From: Caprella mutica
Taxonomy: Eukaryota > Arthropoda > Malacostraca > Amphipoda > Caprellidae
DNA length: 64,000 nucleotides
Assembly (NCBI GenBank): GCA_947561585.1
Contig: CANNZV010002496.1
Coordinates: 31,809-95,808 of the forward strand
Direction: 5' to 3'
Within the stretch, counting starts at the first letter, position 1. Each line of letters opens with the position of its first letter. A program made the position numbers and the translations under genes. Below are positions 44,002 to 55,608 of the stretch, one piece after another. The notes beneath the pieces were generated by a model. It worked only from the letters and a program-made list of their open reading frames with translations, did no database searches and was not told where the DNA came from.

Positions 44002-44763
44002 AGCAAAGATATAGGTGTTCACATCATCATCAGTTGGTGTGTCATGCATCATTATATTGAATAATAATGGACTGAGTACTCCACCCTGAGGTACACCAGA
44101 TTCAACATTTAATTCCTCAGAAACTGTCCCATGTACAACCACTGACTGAGTTCAGTTCAGCAAGTAGCTAGCCAGCCATCTCAGTAATGCTCCATCAATG
44201 TTTAGTTTTGCCAGTTTGTACAGTAGGCCCTGCCTCCAAACTCTATCGAAGTCTCCCTTCAAATCTAGGTAGATCACTCCACAACATTTTGAAGCTGCAA
44301 TTGACTTCACAATCTTGTCTCTAAGGTTCAGTATCACATCCTCTGTTCCTTGTCCAGGACGGAAACCATACTGAGCAGAGTTGAGTAGATTGTTTTTTTT
44401 TTTAAGTAATATTCAAGACGTTTCTTGACTATTCTCTCTAATAATTTCCCAAGGCATGGCAATAAAGTTATTGGTCGGTAAGATGAACCTAATTCTCTAG
44501 GTTTATGTTTCTTCAATATTAGCGTCACATGGCCAAATTTCCATGAAGATGGGAAAGAACCAGTCTTGATACTCTGGTTGAATAGTGACAGTAATTCCGA
44601 TTTGTAATTTTTGACATTCTTTTATCATTCTGTTAGTAATTTTGTCATGTCCTGCAGAAGTATTTTTGAGTTCTTGTAGACACATGAGTAGTTCTGTTTC
44701 ATTTATTATTTCTTTTATTATGTTGTCTTCTCTTTGGTAGTGGTCTGCAATCATCGACTTCAT
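44002..44763 (-). pseudogene. LINE-2 RT N-terminal half
   Basis: The minus strand shows YRPITLLPCLGKLLERIVKK (about 44460), GVIYLDLKGDFDRVWRQGLL (about 44255), VPQGGVLSPLLFNIMMHD and YIFADDIT (about 44000-44100). These are RT blocks 1 to 5. Frameshifts near 44334, 44390 and 44510-44610 break it. It ends exactly at the LINE-3 target duplication. Confidence 0.8.
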
Positions 44764-44854
44764 ATTGGAATCGACTTCATATGTTCTTGAAGTGTTTTTG
44801 ATTCTTGTTGTTCTGTTAGTAGTTTATTCATATGTTCTGCTTTTTCAATTGGAC

Positions 44855-45569
44855 TCAAAATAGGTGCCCATCAATTTCAAGGGGATAGGTTTGGGGGGTG
44901 CAGCTGGACTTGAAGGCTTTTACTTTGTTCCAAAATTTGCCTATAGGAGTATCATGTGTGAGACTTGATGCAAACTCTTCCATATATTTCTGGTTGCTTT
45001 TCTTAACTGTATTTCTTGCTATTGCATTAAGTCTTTTGTAATTTATAATGTTTTCCATTGTTGGATGGGATTGCATTGTCTTGTGGGCTTTTCTCCTATC
45101 GTTTACTGTAGTTTTGCACTCCTCTGTCCACCAAGGGGCCTTTCTCCTTCTCCTCACTGCTGCTGTAGGTGGACCAAAGCACTCAGTTGCACTTTGTGTG
45201 ATACGGTTAGTTAAATCTATAGCTAGTGTATTTATATCAGTAGGTTGCTGGCATGTGGAAGGAATATGATGCATACTAAATTCTTTGAATTTAGTTTCTG
45301 TAACATTGAATCTGGGAATATTTACCCATGGATGTTTAATGGGTTGCATTTCTATTATAATTTCCATAAGTATGTGATCACTTCCCACATCTACCAATGG
45401 AGGTCAGCCCAGAGATACCAGGAGTGGTTAAGCAAAGATCAAGGCAGGATTTCTTACCATTTTTTCTGTCAATGTAGGTAGTCATGTCAATTGGATTTAT
45501 TAGGCATATGATGGTGTCTTGTAGGATTTTTTCTATATTTTTTCTATAGTGATTCCAGTTGGATTAGTT
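44855..45569 (-). pseudogene. LINE-2 endonuclease end and linker
   Basis: A 180-codon minus-strand frame begins MVDVGSDHILMEIII, the SDH box of the endonuclease. It continues through a basic linker (AAVRRRRKAPWWTEECKTTV) typical of Jockey/I-type proteins. It abuts the hAT-like insertion at 45570. Confidence 0.75.
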
Positions 45570-46276
45570 CAGGGGTGGGCACACATTGTGTTTTTCAGTG
45601 CCGAAAGATGGAATTTCAGTGCCAATTTTCTTTTCGTTTTCTAAATTGCTGGGATACTGAGTAATTATATAATGAGGTGGTAGATTTAATTGAAGTACGT
45701 ACATGTACAACGGTACATATTTTGAGCATAAACATTGGTAGTAGATTTATCATTTGCATTAAAAAAAATTAATATATGATAATAAAAAAAATTCTTCATG
45801 TGCAAATATCACAATAAAAACAAAAATAAGCTATCTTGCATAAGTAACTCATAAATTCACAGGATAAATTACTTACCTAACTTATAAAAAATGGGAATTT
45901 AAAATGATTGCATAAATATTTACCACAGTGTTTGAATATCCCAAGACAAGCGTATGAAAGATGTAAATTTAAATGATCTTGATAAAAAGAGACAGAGGTA
46001 AATAAATTAAACACCGGCACTATTGTAACAATAAACAAAAAAATCCTTATTAAGGGATAAAATTTACTATCAAAGTATCAAGGTCATTCATTACAACTAT
46101 ACTGTTCTTCAATTAGTTGACCATGCACTTCTATATTATCCTATTAATTTATAGAGCAGTCAGGGCTAAAAATTCTTAATTTTCTTTGGAAGAAAATAAA
46201 GCACCATTTCCCGGGTGGGCAGTGGTGCCGTTTTCAGTGCCAAAATAGCACCGAGTGCTGCATTTGCCCACCCCTG
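45570..46276. mobile_element. hAT-like non-autonomous element, copy 2
   Basis: 707 bp, same ends as copy 1 (caggggtgggcac ... tttgcccacccctg) and same orientation, with exact 8-bp duplication gattagtt (45562-45569 and 46277-46284). It splits the LINE-2 endonuclease. Confidence 0.9.
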
Positions 46277-46284
46277 GATTAGTT

Positions 46285-46719
46285 CTTCTGCAAGTTGAGT
46301 CCAATAAAGGGGTGTGAGCATTGAAGTCACCTGTGATTAAGAAGTTGTGCTCTAACTGGGAAGTATAAATAATGCAGAATTTCTTCTACAGTCAAGTTCT
46401 TATTTGGATTATAGAGATTAATTAATTATGATTAATGGGTTTGAGTTGTGCAGTGTTAGTTTAATCACCTGTATCTCAATGACACCACTTGTATAGGGTA
46501 TCAATTGCATGTTTTGATATTGAACATTTTTGTGGATTAAAAGGCACAAGTGGCTCTGTGTTTCCATTCAGCTAAATAATCAGGAAATTTTGGAATGTAT
46601 TTGTCTTTTATCCATGTTTCAGATAAACATATTAGATCAGGAGCGTGGTGCTGCAAAACTTGTTTTATTTCAGAGAGTTTATTGTAAATACTATTGCAAT
46701 TTAATTGTAATATTTTCAT
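46285..46719 (-). pseudogene. LINE-2 endonuclease N-terminal part
   Basis: The minus strand starts MKILQLNCNSIYNKLSEIKQ and continues APDLICLSETWIKDKY, carrying the Asn and Glu positions of the APE fold. Then the frame decays toward the hAT-like insertion. Confidence 0.75.
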
Positions 46720-46740
46720 GTTATCATGGTTTTTGAGAAT

Positions 46741-47540
46741 TCATTGGGATTTAGAATTGCTATGGTTGTTTTTCTTCTTTCTTTTACTTCTTCTTGATTT
46801 GGGAATAGAGTTGTTTTCTGTTTTTTTCCTAACTGTCTTTTCAACAGTTTCCCATATTTCCTCTCCGTCACGGTCACTGTCTTTGAATGCATTATTGCTC
46901 AAAACATCTTCTTCATCAGTTGTAGTCTTTTCAGTGTATTGGATTCCAAAAGGAGACACTTTCTTCCTTTTCCTTCTTTGTTTCAAATTAACGTTTTCAT
47001 CCAATGTTGCTTCATCATTGCTGACTGATAGATCTACTCCAAAGTTCTGCTTCATAGCTTTGTCAGCTAGAGAAATGCGAGATTGTTGATTATCTGATTT
47101 GTCTCTTGTAGTTGGTAATAAACTCAGAGCCAAGATGTCTAGTATCATGTTCCTCAGTTTGGTGAAGAATTTTTCATCATTTTGATATCTTCCAGCTGGG
47201 CCAGTATCTTCTTCTTTTTCAGTTTGTGTGGAGATGGTTCTATAGCTCTTCTTTGGTTGCTGACTTACATATGTATGCTCTGTCCTAAAACTTGTCCCGT
47301 GGGCTGCTGCTTTCTCAGCATAGGTTTTTGTGGTTTGTTGCAAAGTTTGTGGAGTATAATTAGGGAGAGGAAACTTTGAAGCATGTGCTGTCAGTGTTGG
47401 GTATTCTCTTATGTTTATTATTGTATTTTCTCTATGACCCAATGCACCACCACCAGTCACGACATTTCTGGCTGTCATGTAGTCTACCCTTTTTTCTGCC
47501 ATCAGTTTATCAATTTCCCTAGCTGTTGTAAGGGAAGGAC
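46741..47540 (-). pseudogene. LINE-2 ORF1 C-terminal part
   Basis: A 253-codon minus-strand frame (47502-46741) starting MAEKRVDYMTARNVVTGGGA, hydrophilic, with a Lys/Arg-rich end (KSRRSKRKKKNNH). The frame is open a few codons further upstream (CPSLTTAREIDKL). This is the region that follows the gag zinc knuckles in Jockey/I-type ORF1; the knuckles themselves are missing. It ends just upstream of the endonuclease frame. Confidence 0.6.
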
Positions 47541-47560
47541 ATTGTCATGTCCATGAATAA

Positions 47561-48201
47561 AAAATTTTGGACCATTTTTTTAGGGTAACTTTTATTGTTT
47601 AGGTAGGGAGTTTTTATTTTAGCCAGTCATTAAAGTTTTACCTGTGATCTCATTTTAAATCAATTAGTTTCTCTTTTATTTCTCAAACGATTGCTCTTAA
47701 CACTGGTAAGAATCTGTGAGATTATTTTTATTCCCATTTTAGATTTTATAGAACTGTATTAGGTAGCCATTAATTTTTATCTGATCTTTTAACCCTTTGC
47801 CTTATTTTATTCTTTTAAATAATTAATATGAGGTTCTTTTCAATAGCTTATGTGATATGCTTTTAAAGTTTCAAATAGTTTACAATATTCATTATTTTTC
47901 ATTTTTTACATTCATGCCATAATTTTTATCTAGTCAATATTTTAATCTAGGTATGCCAAGTTTTCATGCATGGCAAAATATTCGCCATTTTTTGCCAATC
48001 ATTTTTAACTTTTAATTTTGTCTTATCTTGTTGATTTTTGAACCTTTAGTAATTTTAGTATTTTATTGTTCTTTCTAGATTAATAAAAAGGTGGCCACAT
48101 ATTGCATCTATGGAATGGCTGCTGGAACTTGTGGGGATTTTGTAATTGAGAATATATAACAGTGCATCGGTATTTTGTTTTCATGGTCTCCACGACATTA
48201 A
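47561..48201. other. AT-rich non-coding stretch
   Basis: No gene or repeat supported between the LINE-2 5' edge and the copia-type LTR. Confidence 0.5.
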
Positions 48202-48542
48202 TGTTGGAATTTTAGTTTAATGTATTACACACTCTTATATATGTTTAATGTTAACTCCCTTTTAGATTAGCTGAGCTATATTATTTAGCTATTGTTTAAA
48301 TAACAATGTATTACTTTTATGAGAAACGGACTTAAGGTTTAAAGTCCGAACACAGTTCCGGTGCTTCTTATATAGCACCGTATGTCAATTCTACAGTCAG
48401 TCTGTCTTTTACATTACTAAGTAAGAGATGTGCTTCACACATCTCTCTAATATACTTCTAACTGTAAAACATATATTACTCTTTAAAATAAACTCTATGT
48501 CTTAACGTTGTTAACCCACTGTAATTTAACCTAATTCTAACA
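48202..48542 (+). mobile_element. copia-type LTR
   Basis: The 341-bp block starts TGTTGGAAT and ends ATTCTAACA, inverted LTR tips. It has an AATAAA-like word near 48487 and is followed immediately by a copia-type primer site. No second LTR and no recognisable plus-strand gag or pol follow, so this is a 5' LTR left over from a deleted element. Confidence 0.75.
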
Positions 48543-48556
48543 GGTTATGGGCCCAG
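48543..48556 (+). other. primer-binding site matching half of initiator tRNA-Met
   Basis: ggttatgggcccag directly follows the LTR. It is complementary to the anticodon-side half of initiator tRNA-Met, the primer used by Ty1/copia elements. This fixes the orientation and family of the LTR. Confidence 0.8.
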
Positions 48557-48641
48557 AACGATAAGAGTTTATAAATCAAATTATGTTTAAAAACACTTAG
48601 AAGTATATTGAGTAATCAAGTGTACAGTGATCAGTGTTAAC

Positions 48642-48890
48642 TCAATGACACCTATACGCACGAATGTTTGTGTAAGCATACCTTGCTAATGCGCTATTGA
48701 GGTCAATGATATATTGACTGATATCTCGATCTGTACTTGTTCGTCTCGTATAATTATTCATTATTCTTTGCGGAAGAGGTGTCAAGAGAAGGTCACAGAT
48801 TACCTTTAAATCTGTGACTTTATCCTTTGGTAAACAGTCTTTCAACAAAAGGTTCTTGCGAACTAAGACTGTGTTGCTGTTCCAATTGGA
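48642..48890 (-). pseudogene. gag-like fragment (uncertain)
   Basis: The minus strand is open through LKDCLPKDKVTDLKVICDLL and SQYIIDLNSALARYAYTNIR. The pattern (a helix, TP, then YIxDL...) resembles LTR-element Gag helices, but similarity is weak. It runs opposite to the adjacent LTR, so it would belong to a different element. Confidence 0.25.
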
Positions 48891-48914
48891 ATATTAATAA
48901 TTATATCGGTGAGA

Positions 48915-49102
48915 CAAGTGGGGAGTCAGTCGGAATAGTGAGCAGTCGATGGGACTAGTGGGGAGTCGGTCGGAATAGTGGGCAGTCGATGGGACTAGTG
49001 GGTAGTCGGTCGGAATAGTGAATAGTCGGTCGGACTAGTAGGGTGTCGGTTGGACTAGTGGGGATTCGGTCGGACTAGTGGGGTGTCGGTCGGACGGTGA
49101 CC
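48915..49102. repeat. 20-bp minisatellite, proximal part (copy A)
   Basis: Degenerate units of cggtcggactagtggggtgt with distinctive variants (gagcagtcgatgg, gggtagtcgg, ggggattcgg) in the same order as at 60981-61161. Confidence 0.85.
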
Positions 49103-50050
49103 GGTATATTCCACCCCGTTAAGTTCAATCCCACTTTACGGTTTAGGGTTGATTAGTTAAAGATATTATTAGTTTATCAATGTTTTATATAATACTAGGC
49201 AAACTGCATTTTCATTGTAACAAATATAACCTTTTGATAATACATCACAAGTTCTTTTTTTCACTACACATGTGATAGAACAGAAGAAGTAAAAGTTGTG
49301 AGAACACTCTTTATCAGTTGAGATATTTAGATTTTCCATCACAAGCTGATTTTCTCTACTATCGCCAACACAACAGTAATATTAAATGTAAGATGATGTC
49401 ATATTGTACTTCTTGTTATTTTATTTTATTTATAATTTGGTATTTTTACTTTGATTAAAAGTGGTGTAGAATGTTTTAGTACCGAAGGGTTTTTTTTACA
49501 CCGGATGTATTTAACATGTTTTTTTTACCAGGAGGTTTTTGATAGAAAAATTGGGATTATTGGAAATGGTTTTAAGACTGGGTAGATTATTGCCGCTTTT
49601 TACTTGGAGAAATTTTGACTACAGGATTTTTTGTTCTAGAATCCAAAACAGCAACTTATAAACAAAGAGTAAAAACATTGTATGAGTTGTCTCAGCCAGC
49701 CGAACCCCTCCACAGTCCACACCTCTTATAAACATGATTGTAAGAGCATATGCAGCAGTTTCATGTACATGTTTAGAAGGAATTAATGTTAACTCTCTCA
49801 ACATGTAAATTTCGAAAAAAACTGTCATATTATAATTATTTTTATTTTTGTCTACTAGGATACAATTTCAATTGACTTGTACTACCTCTAAATATTGTCC
49901 AAATGTTTCAGGATATCTTCTAAGTTAATCCTTTATGGGTGGCTAAGCAGTATTTTACAAATGACCATCTAAAAATATAATCTTTGACTTTTTATTTTCA
50001 CCCAAATGAGCATTGTCACAGGGGTTAAATTTACCGGGGTGGAATATACC
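49103..50050. mobile_element. 0.95-kb module with inverted ends, copy A
   Basis: Starts ggtatattccaccccgtta and ends ttaccggggtggaatatacc. A minus-strand frame (HETAAYALTIMFIRGVDCGG, 49619-49828) is kept in copy B (61680-61865) with few changes. I cannot match it to a transposase family. No target duplication is clear. It always sits inside the minisatellite here. Confidence 0.65.
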
Positions 50051-50570
50051 GAGAACCCGGTAAGACTATTGAGGTGTCGGTTGGACCAGTTGGGAGTCGG
50101 TTGGACTAGTGGGGAGTCGGTCGGACTATTGGCGTGTTGGTCGGACTAGTGGCGTGTCGTTCGGACTAGTGGGGTGTCGGTCGGACTAGTGGGGTGTCGA
50201 TCAGACTAGAAGGAATTCGGTCGGACTAGTGGGGGTCGGTTGGACTTGTTGGGAGTTGGTCGGACTAGTTGGGAGTCGGTCGGACTAGTGGGGTACCCGT
50301 CGGACTAATGGGGTGTGGGTCGGACTAGTGAGGTATCGGTCGGACTAGTGGGGTGTCGGTCGGACTAGTGGGGTGTCAGTCGGACTAGTGGGGTGTCGGT
50401 CGGACTAGTGGGGTGTCGGTCGGACTAGTGGAGTGTCGGTCAGACTAGTGGGGTGTCGGTCGGACTAGTGAGGTGTTGGTCGTACTAGTGGGGTGTCGGT
50501 CGGACTAGTGAGGTGTTGGTCGTACTAGTGGGGTGTCGGTCGAACTAAAGGGGCGTCAGACCAATCAATA
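50051..50570. repeat. 20-bp minisatellite, distal part (copy A)
   Basis: About 26 units of cggtcggactagtggggtgt. The first dozen follow the same variant order as 63754-64000 (gaccagt, ggcgtgtcgttcgg, cgatcagactagaaggaatt, cttgttgggagttgg). The last units alternate aggtgttggtcgtactagtg. Confidence 0.9.
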
Positions 50571-50806
50571 GTAACCAACCTCACAGATGTGTGTGAACAA
50601 GCTTTAAAGATGAAGAAAGAGTGTAGCTCTTCTTGTTTTCAAGAGTTCACTAAGACGATCAAACTAAAATGAAAATTATCCTTTACCTCTGGGTAAAAAG
50701 TCTCCGCCTTACATAGCTTTTCATATATGCCCCCAGTGATGCTCAGTTTCCTTTCTGTAACGGAAAAGGCGATATAATAGTTCAAACGGAGCAAACTCTC
50801 CTTGTA

Positions 50807-52103
50807 CAGGGTGGGGCGTAAGTTTGGAAGCAAATGAAAGTGCATATTATAATCCAACGAAAAATATATTTAATAATTTTCAGTTATGTATTATTACATA
50901 AGGGTTTTAAGAATTCAAAAATCATAAATTTATTCAAAATGTCCCCCCTTGTTTTTAATAACAGCCTCAAATCTCCTCCGAACTCCTCCTACTGCGGCAC
51001 GCAACTGTTCTTGTGAAATTTCCTTCCAAGATATCTGGAGCGAACGCTTTAAATCATCCACACTGCGATGGAATTTACCACAGGCCTTTGATTCAAGAGT
51101 GGACCATAACGAAAAGTCCATAGGATTAACATCTGGGGAGCAGGGAGGCCACATTTCTTTGGACCAAAACCGTGGAAGATGGTCATGGCACCAGTTTTGA
51201 GTGACATTTGCAGTATCTAAAGTCGCGCGCCGTCTTGCTGAAATTTCCATAGACTGTCATTACCGAAGTGATCCTTAGCTGACTCCAACATTGGCGTCAA
51301 AATAATCTCAATATAACATTTACATTGATTTTGGCGCCTTGTTCCACAAAAATTAAAGGAGATCTCCAAGTTTCTGAAACGGCGGCCAAGACCATTACTG
51401 AAGCAGGTTTCATGGTTCTGTGGACAGTTTTTTGGTTGTATGGGATGTCTTTTGCACTTTTACCAATTATTCTGTCATTCCTCCGGTTGTGAGCCATTTC
51501 CAATGTGAAATTTTTTTCGTCAGACCAAACAATTTCACCAGCCGTGCCAGACTTCAATTCTCTCAGAAGTGCTTTGCTTCTCTCCAATCTCTTTTTCTTT
51601 ACAGCTTCTGACAGAGTCTGTCTCTTTTGAAGGGTGAAAGAGGACATCTTTAGGTCTTCTTTGACAACTCTTCTCATTGTTCTGGGACTCACATTAGCTA
51701 TTTGGCTAACAATCGTATTGACCTTTTCGGGTTCCTCCTGATCTTCTCTCGGGCACATTTTATCAGTTGTTTGGTGCGTTGTGAGCGTGGTCTACCACTT
51801 CTTGGACGATCAGTCAAGTCTCCTCTCTCCTTAAAACGCTTCACACACTTCCAAACAGTCTATCTCGCTATTGAGAGAGTCTTTGAAATGACGGAATCTG
51901 ACTTCCCGGCACGGTGTAGAGCAATAATGGCTTCTCTTTTGTCTGACATTTTTGAATTGACTAAATTTTTGTAAAAAATAACACTGCCACGTCATAATGT
52001 AGTGTCTCTACTATAGTTCAAACCCTATCACCTACTTAGGAACTTATTTTTAAGAATTATATTAATGTTTGAAAAATTGCTTCCAAACTTACGCCCCACC
52101 CTG
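50807..52103 (-). mobile_element. mariner-like (Tc1/mariner superfamily) element, 1.3 kb
   Basis: Both inverted ends are intact and nearly identical (cagggtggggcgtaagtttg and its reverse complement), flanked by TA (50805-50806 and 52104-52105). The length and a single transposase frame on the minus strand fit Tc1/mariner. It landed beside minisatellite copy A. Confidence 0.9.
50930..51949 (-). pseudogene. mariner-like transposase (broken)
   Basis: Starts MSDKREAIIALHRAGKSDSV on the minus strand (ATG at 51949). A TAG then interrupts the first helix-turn-helix after LSIAR. The second DNA-binding region (VSPRTMRRVVKEDLKM) and first catalytic Asp (IVWSDEKNFTLE) follow. The C-terminal block SPDVNPMDFSLWSTLESK carries an Asp where Tc1 proteins have Glu, so the triad is DDD-type. 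At least one stop and one frameshift near 51250-51297 make it inactive. The usual length of about 340 codons is preserved. Confidence 0.85.
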
Positions 52104-52105
52104 TA

Positions 52106-53278
52106 TATTTTCTGTACACGGAAAACTGCCGGGCGGGAAACTGCAGAAGCGGAAAACTGCCAGTCACTTATTTGCAATTTATGTATTTTTTGACTTTCCT
52201 GAAATACTATTTGGTTAGAAACACTTTCTAAGAACATTTTAATTCATAAAAAAGGCGTTAGCCCTTCGTTAAGAGGATAAGCGGATATTCAATTTTTTAC
52301 ATTTATAACTAAAGTATATTGATATTGGATTCAATGGAAAATCGTATTTCAACAAAGCTTCTTTATTAACCACAGTAAACTAAACTTCAGTACACACAAA
52401 GAAATTATAATTACCATTTTAACTTATTTGTTAAATCACGTACATTTTGGAAGCATGTAAATAAATCTATACATGATTTTATTTATTTATAAGATTCATT
52501 ATTTTATATCTTGTATATTATAAATTAAGTGAATGTTAAATCACTTATATGTATGTTCAATATTCATTACATTTACAATTTTTTTCTCCATATCATTAAC
52601 ACTTTCATTTTTATAATTTTCATATATGGTTGTACCAAAATTCAGAATATTTTTATTCATCAGCAATTTTCTTTTTCTGCTGAATGTGTTAATAAACAAT
52701 CATTGTTTCCATTCCTAACAGTTTAACTAGTTTACTGGTCTACTTAGGTCTGCCTTCCTTTCGTAATGAATGGATGCTAAGACCTTCCAAAATATTAGCA
52801 TGGATGTGCTAATTATAATAAACATTGAAGCTTATCTGTTAAACATTTCATTGCACGCTACTGAATTTACCTAATAGAATTTAACAAAGTGTCTGTAAAT
52901 TATGTCTATTAGTTGGTAAAACCCGTATATGTTTTTTTCTCTTAAATTATAATAAAACTATAGTAGAAAATTCTGATTAAGTTGATGAATGAATTAAATG
53001 TAAGGTCATGAACCTTTAGTAAATTTTCAAGGGTAACCACACTGAATTTTGCCGCTGGAAGTTATCTTGGTTACCAATTTTATAGTATTTTGAAGTTCTG
53101 AAGCTCTCTCTAAGATCTAAATAGTTAATCGAACTATCATGAGATCGAATGAAATGACTTAAATATATACTTCATCACGGATATCAGAGTTTATAAAATA
53201 AAATAAGAGAAACAATTTTACCATCAAGATAGCTGACTATAATTTCAAATCAGATATTCATTTGTCGTATGGTGAAAC
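52106..53278. other. AT-rich non-coding stretch
   Basis: No gene supported. A small repeated word (ggaaaactgcc) occurs at about 52117-52165. Confidence 0.5.
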
Positions 53279-53460
53279 CACACTAAAATAGTTTTAAATT
53301 TGAATTGGTAGGTTGAATAAAGTTTTCACCAACACAAAAAAGAATAATCAAGAGATAATCACACTAAAATAGTTTTCAATTTGAATTGGTAGGTTGAATA
53401 AAGTTTTCACCAACACAAAAAAGTATATTCAAGAGATAACCGCACTAAAATAGTTTGAAA
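53279..53460. repeat. 81-bp tandem repeat, 2.3 copies
   Basis: The text cacactaaaatagtttt ... caccaacacaaaaaag is repeated with an exact 81-base spacing (starts at 53279, 53360 and 53441), with few substitutions. Confidence 0.85.
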
Positions 53461-53514
53461 TGTAATTTTCCAAGAATTAGAATTGAGTATTTTAATAGTA
53501 GAGTTACATGTGAG

Positions 53515-53690
53515 AGTGTAGGAGTGAGTGGTAGAGAAAGAAGTGTGAGTAAGTGGTAGAGAAAGAAGTGTGAGTGAGTAGTAGAGAAAGAAGTGTGAGT
53601 GGTAGAGAAAGAAGTGTGAGTGAGTGGTGGAGAAAGAAGTGTGAGTGAGTGGTAGAGAAAGAAGTAGGAGTGAGTGGTCGACGGAAGATG
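53515..53690. repeat. 25-bp tandem repeat, about 7 units
   Basis: Units of gtgagtggtagagaaagaa with a few indels (one unit is shortened). Minus-strand frames through it (FLYHSLTLL) are by-products. Confidence 0.85.
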
Positions 53691-53699
53691 GTAATCAAC

Positions 53700-54399
53700 C
53701 AAATTCCTAGTTAACGATAGCATTCTTTTAAAATTCTAGTAATTGACAGCCTTCTACACATTACTTTATCCAAGTTACGACTCGATACTATATCCTTCCA
53801 ATTTAAGGCTACCTAAACAGTCTCTATGAAATTTTCTCTTCAAAATGAATGCTCCAACTTGTGAAGATTGCTTAAATTCAATTCTCCAATACAAGAAAAC
53901 AACGTGACGAAATTCTTAACGGACTGAGGAATTCTTGCAAATCCTACATGCAACAGATGTGAAAAGGCCGCAAGCCTTTTGGTAACATGTAAGAACTATG
54001 TAAATGTTAAAAAATATTCAGAAGTTAAGTTTTTTGTTTAGAGAGAATATTTATGAAATAAAGCCGTATTATCATCATTCAACTAACCTTATATAAAAAT
54101 TTTAAGAATCTTTAGAAGGCTGTCTTTAACTAGGAATTCACCATTACTTTTATAAATTTAAAAGAAATAGGTAGACTTACAAAGTTTTCTTCGCCACAAA
54201 CTGTGTGATTTATATGTCTAAACTATAGTTTATGGAAGGTTATTTTGTTCAAAAAGTTTTTCACTGTAAGTCTCATTAGAATGAATTAAAAACATTAGTC
54301 ATAAAGTTGTGTAGTTACCATTAATTAAAAATGTACGCAATGATATTCAAATCATTCTTCTTATATATTGTATAGTTTTATATAGACTTTCTATTATAG
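53700..54399. other. AT-rich non-coding stretch
   Basis: No gene or repeat supported. Confidence 0.5.
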
Positions 54400-55415
54400 T
54401 TCCGGCAAAATAGAGTAAGAGAAAATCACATGTCCCCTTATCAACTGATATGCATTACTTATTGCTAGTTTGTTAATTTCTATCAGGTTAATAGAGTAGG
54501 TAGATAGAAAATATTGTGTCAATTATCACCCTAAGGGGAAAAAGATATTTATTAAATTCAGTTATATTTTTGTTGGTCGATCCTACCATTCATTACGAAT
54601 GGAAGGTAGACCTAAATAAACAATTAACACTGGTAATAGTGGAGACATCTATTATTCATTATCATATTCGGTCAAAAAGGAAATTGCTACGGAATATAAA
54701 CTGAATTGAAAAACCATCAGTTGAACAATAGATTTATATGTCAAAACATCGTCCATTTTTATCCTTTATATCAGGCAAGGTATCGTATGTAGGCTATGGT
54801 AAAAATGAAATAAATAAGTTAAAAATGGTCTAACGGGTTATTCGAAATAATATGCAAGATTTTATAAATACTTTTTTTTCTGTTTGTTGGCCACGTTCGA
54901 AAATAATTAATATATAAATTACTATATCATGGATAGGCATTGTTATTTAATGATCTCTGAATTATGAGAACACTATTCCTTGATGAGGAAGATGGACGAA
55001 GATTAATTGTAATCTGAAGTGAATTTGGAGACACCTGGATACGGATGGAAAAATAATTAAATTTCTAAATTATTTAATTTTACAATGCCGACTTGTTCAA
55101 GGAAATTGTTGTTATCATTACTATATTGTTATTATTTCGTTTTCAAATGCGTCCTTGCAGGGAACAAAACTTTTCTAATTACAGTATTTATTATAACAAG
55201 TCTGTATTTTTTCTAACTAAATAATTTAATTTTAAAAGTCAGTAACTATGATACCATTATATATTTTTTCCATTTTTTAAATGCGCCCAGCAAACAGAAA
55301 AGATCCAATAATTTACATCTAAATAGATTAGTTACCCTTAGAACTTTGAGGTGCTTCTTATCAGTGAAGATAACAGTTGCGATAAGAGGAACTGATAAAG
55401 AATAGGAGAGTGTCG
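54400..55415. repeat. diverged 1-kb dispersed repeat, copy 1
   Basis: Colinear matches with 59570-60815 include tttgttaatttctatcaggt, ctaccattcattacgaat, and tgaagataacagttgcgata. Substitutions are common, so the duplication is old. No coding sequence is evident. Confidence 0.7.
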
Positions 55416-55608
55416 TGGTACTCTGACACTCACATTACTCGGAAAGTGATTATAGCATTTTGCAACTTAAAGAATTCCTATTTGTGTATCATGTTGTTGT
55501 TTTCAAGTTCCGTTTTGAAATTTTAGGTAATATTCTCGGTTTAAACAAATTATTCCTCAGATATAAAGAATTGCAGCAATGGGTTAACTTTGCAGCAATA
55601 GGTTAAAA

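Larger units (their letters stand above)
36722..47560 (-). mobile_element. LINE-2 relic with RNase H (I/Jockey-type), 5'-truncated
   Basis: Minus-strand order is: ORF1 C-terminal part (46741-47540), endonuclease (46285-46719 and 44855-45569), reverse transcriptase (44002-44763 and 39000-39717), RNase H (38564-39004) and a Cys-rich C-terminus (38131-38500 and 36806-36924), ending in a taaag tail near 36725-36740. Three insertions interrupt it: 36928-38127, 39730-43989 and 45570-46276. Truncation just after the expected gag knuckles is typical of incomplete reverse transcription. Frameshifts show it is inactive. Confidence 0.8.
48912..50606. mobile_element. minisatellite-bearing mobile segment, copy A
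   Basis: Three parts: minisatellite (about 48915-49102), a 0.95-kb module with inverted ends (49103-50050) and minisatellite (50051-50570). The right edge, gatgtgtgtgaacaagcttt (about 50587-50606), is the reverse complement of the left edge of copy B (60891-60915), which suggests shared terminal inverted repeats. The left terminus of this copy is missing. Unit-by-unit variants match copy B, so the two descend from one composite. Confidence 0.65.

Noticed and set aside
53445..53723. Two minus-strand frames rich in FLYHSLTLL
   Set aside because: By-products of the 25-bp tandem repeat.
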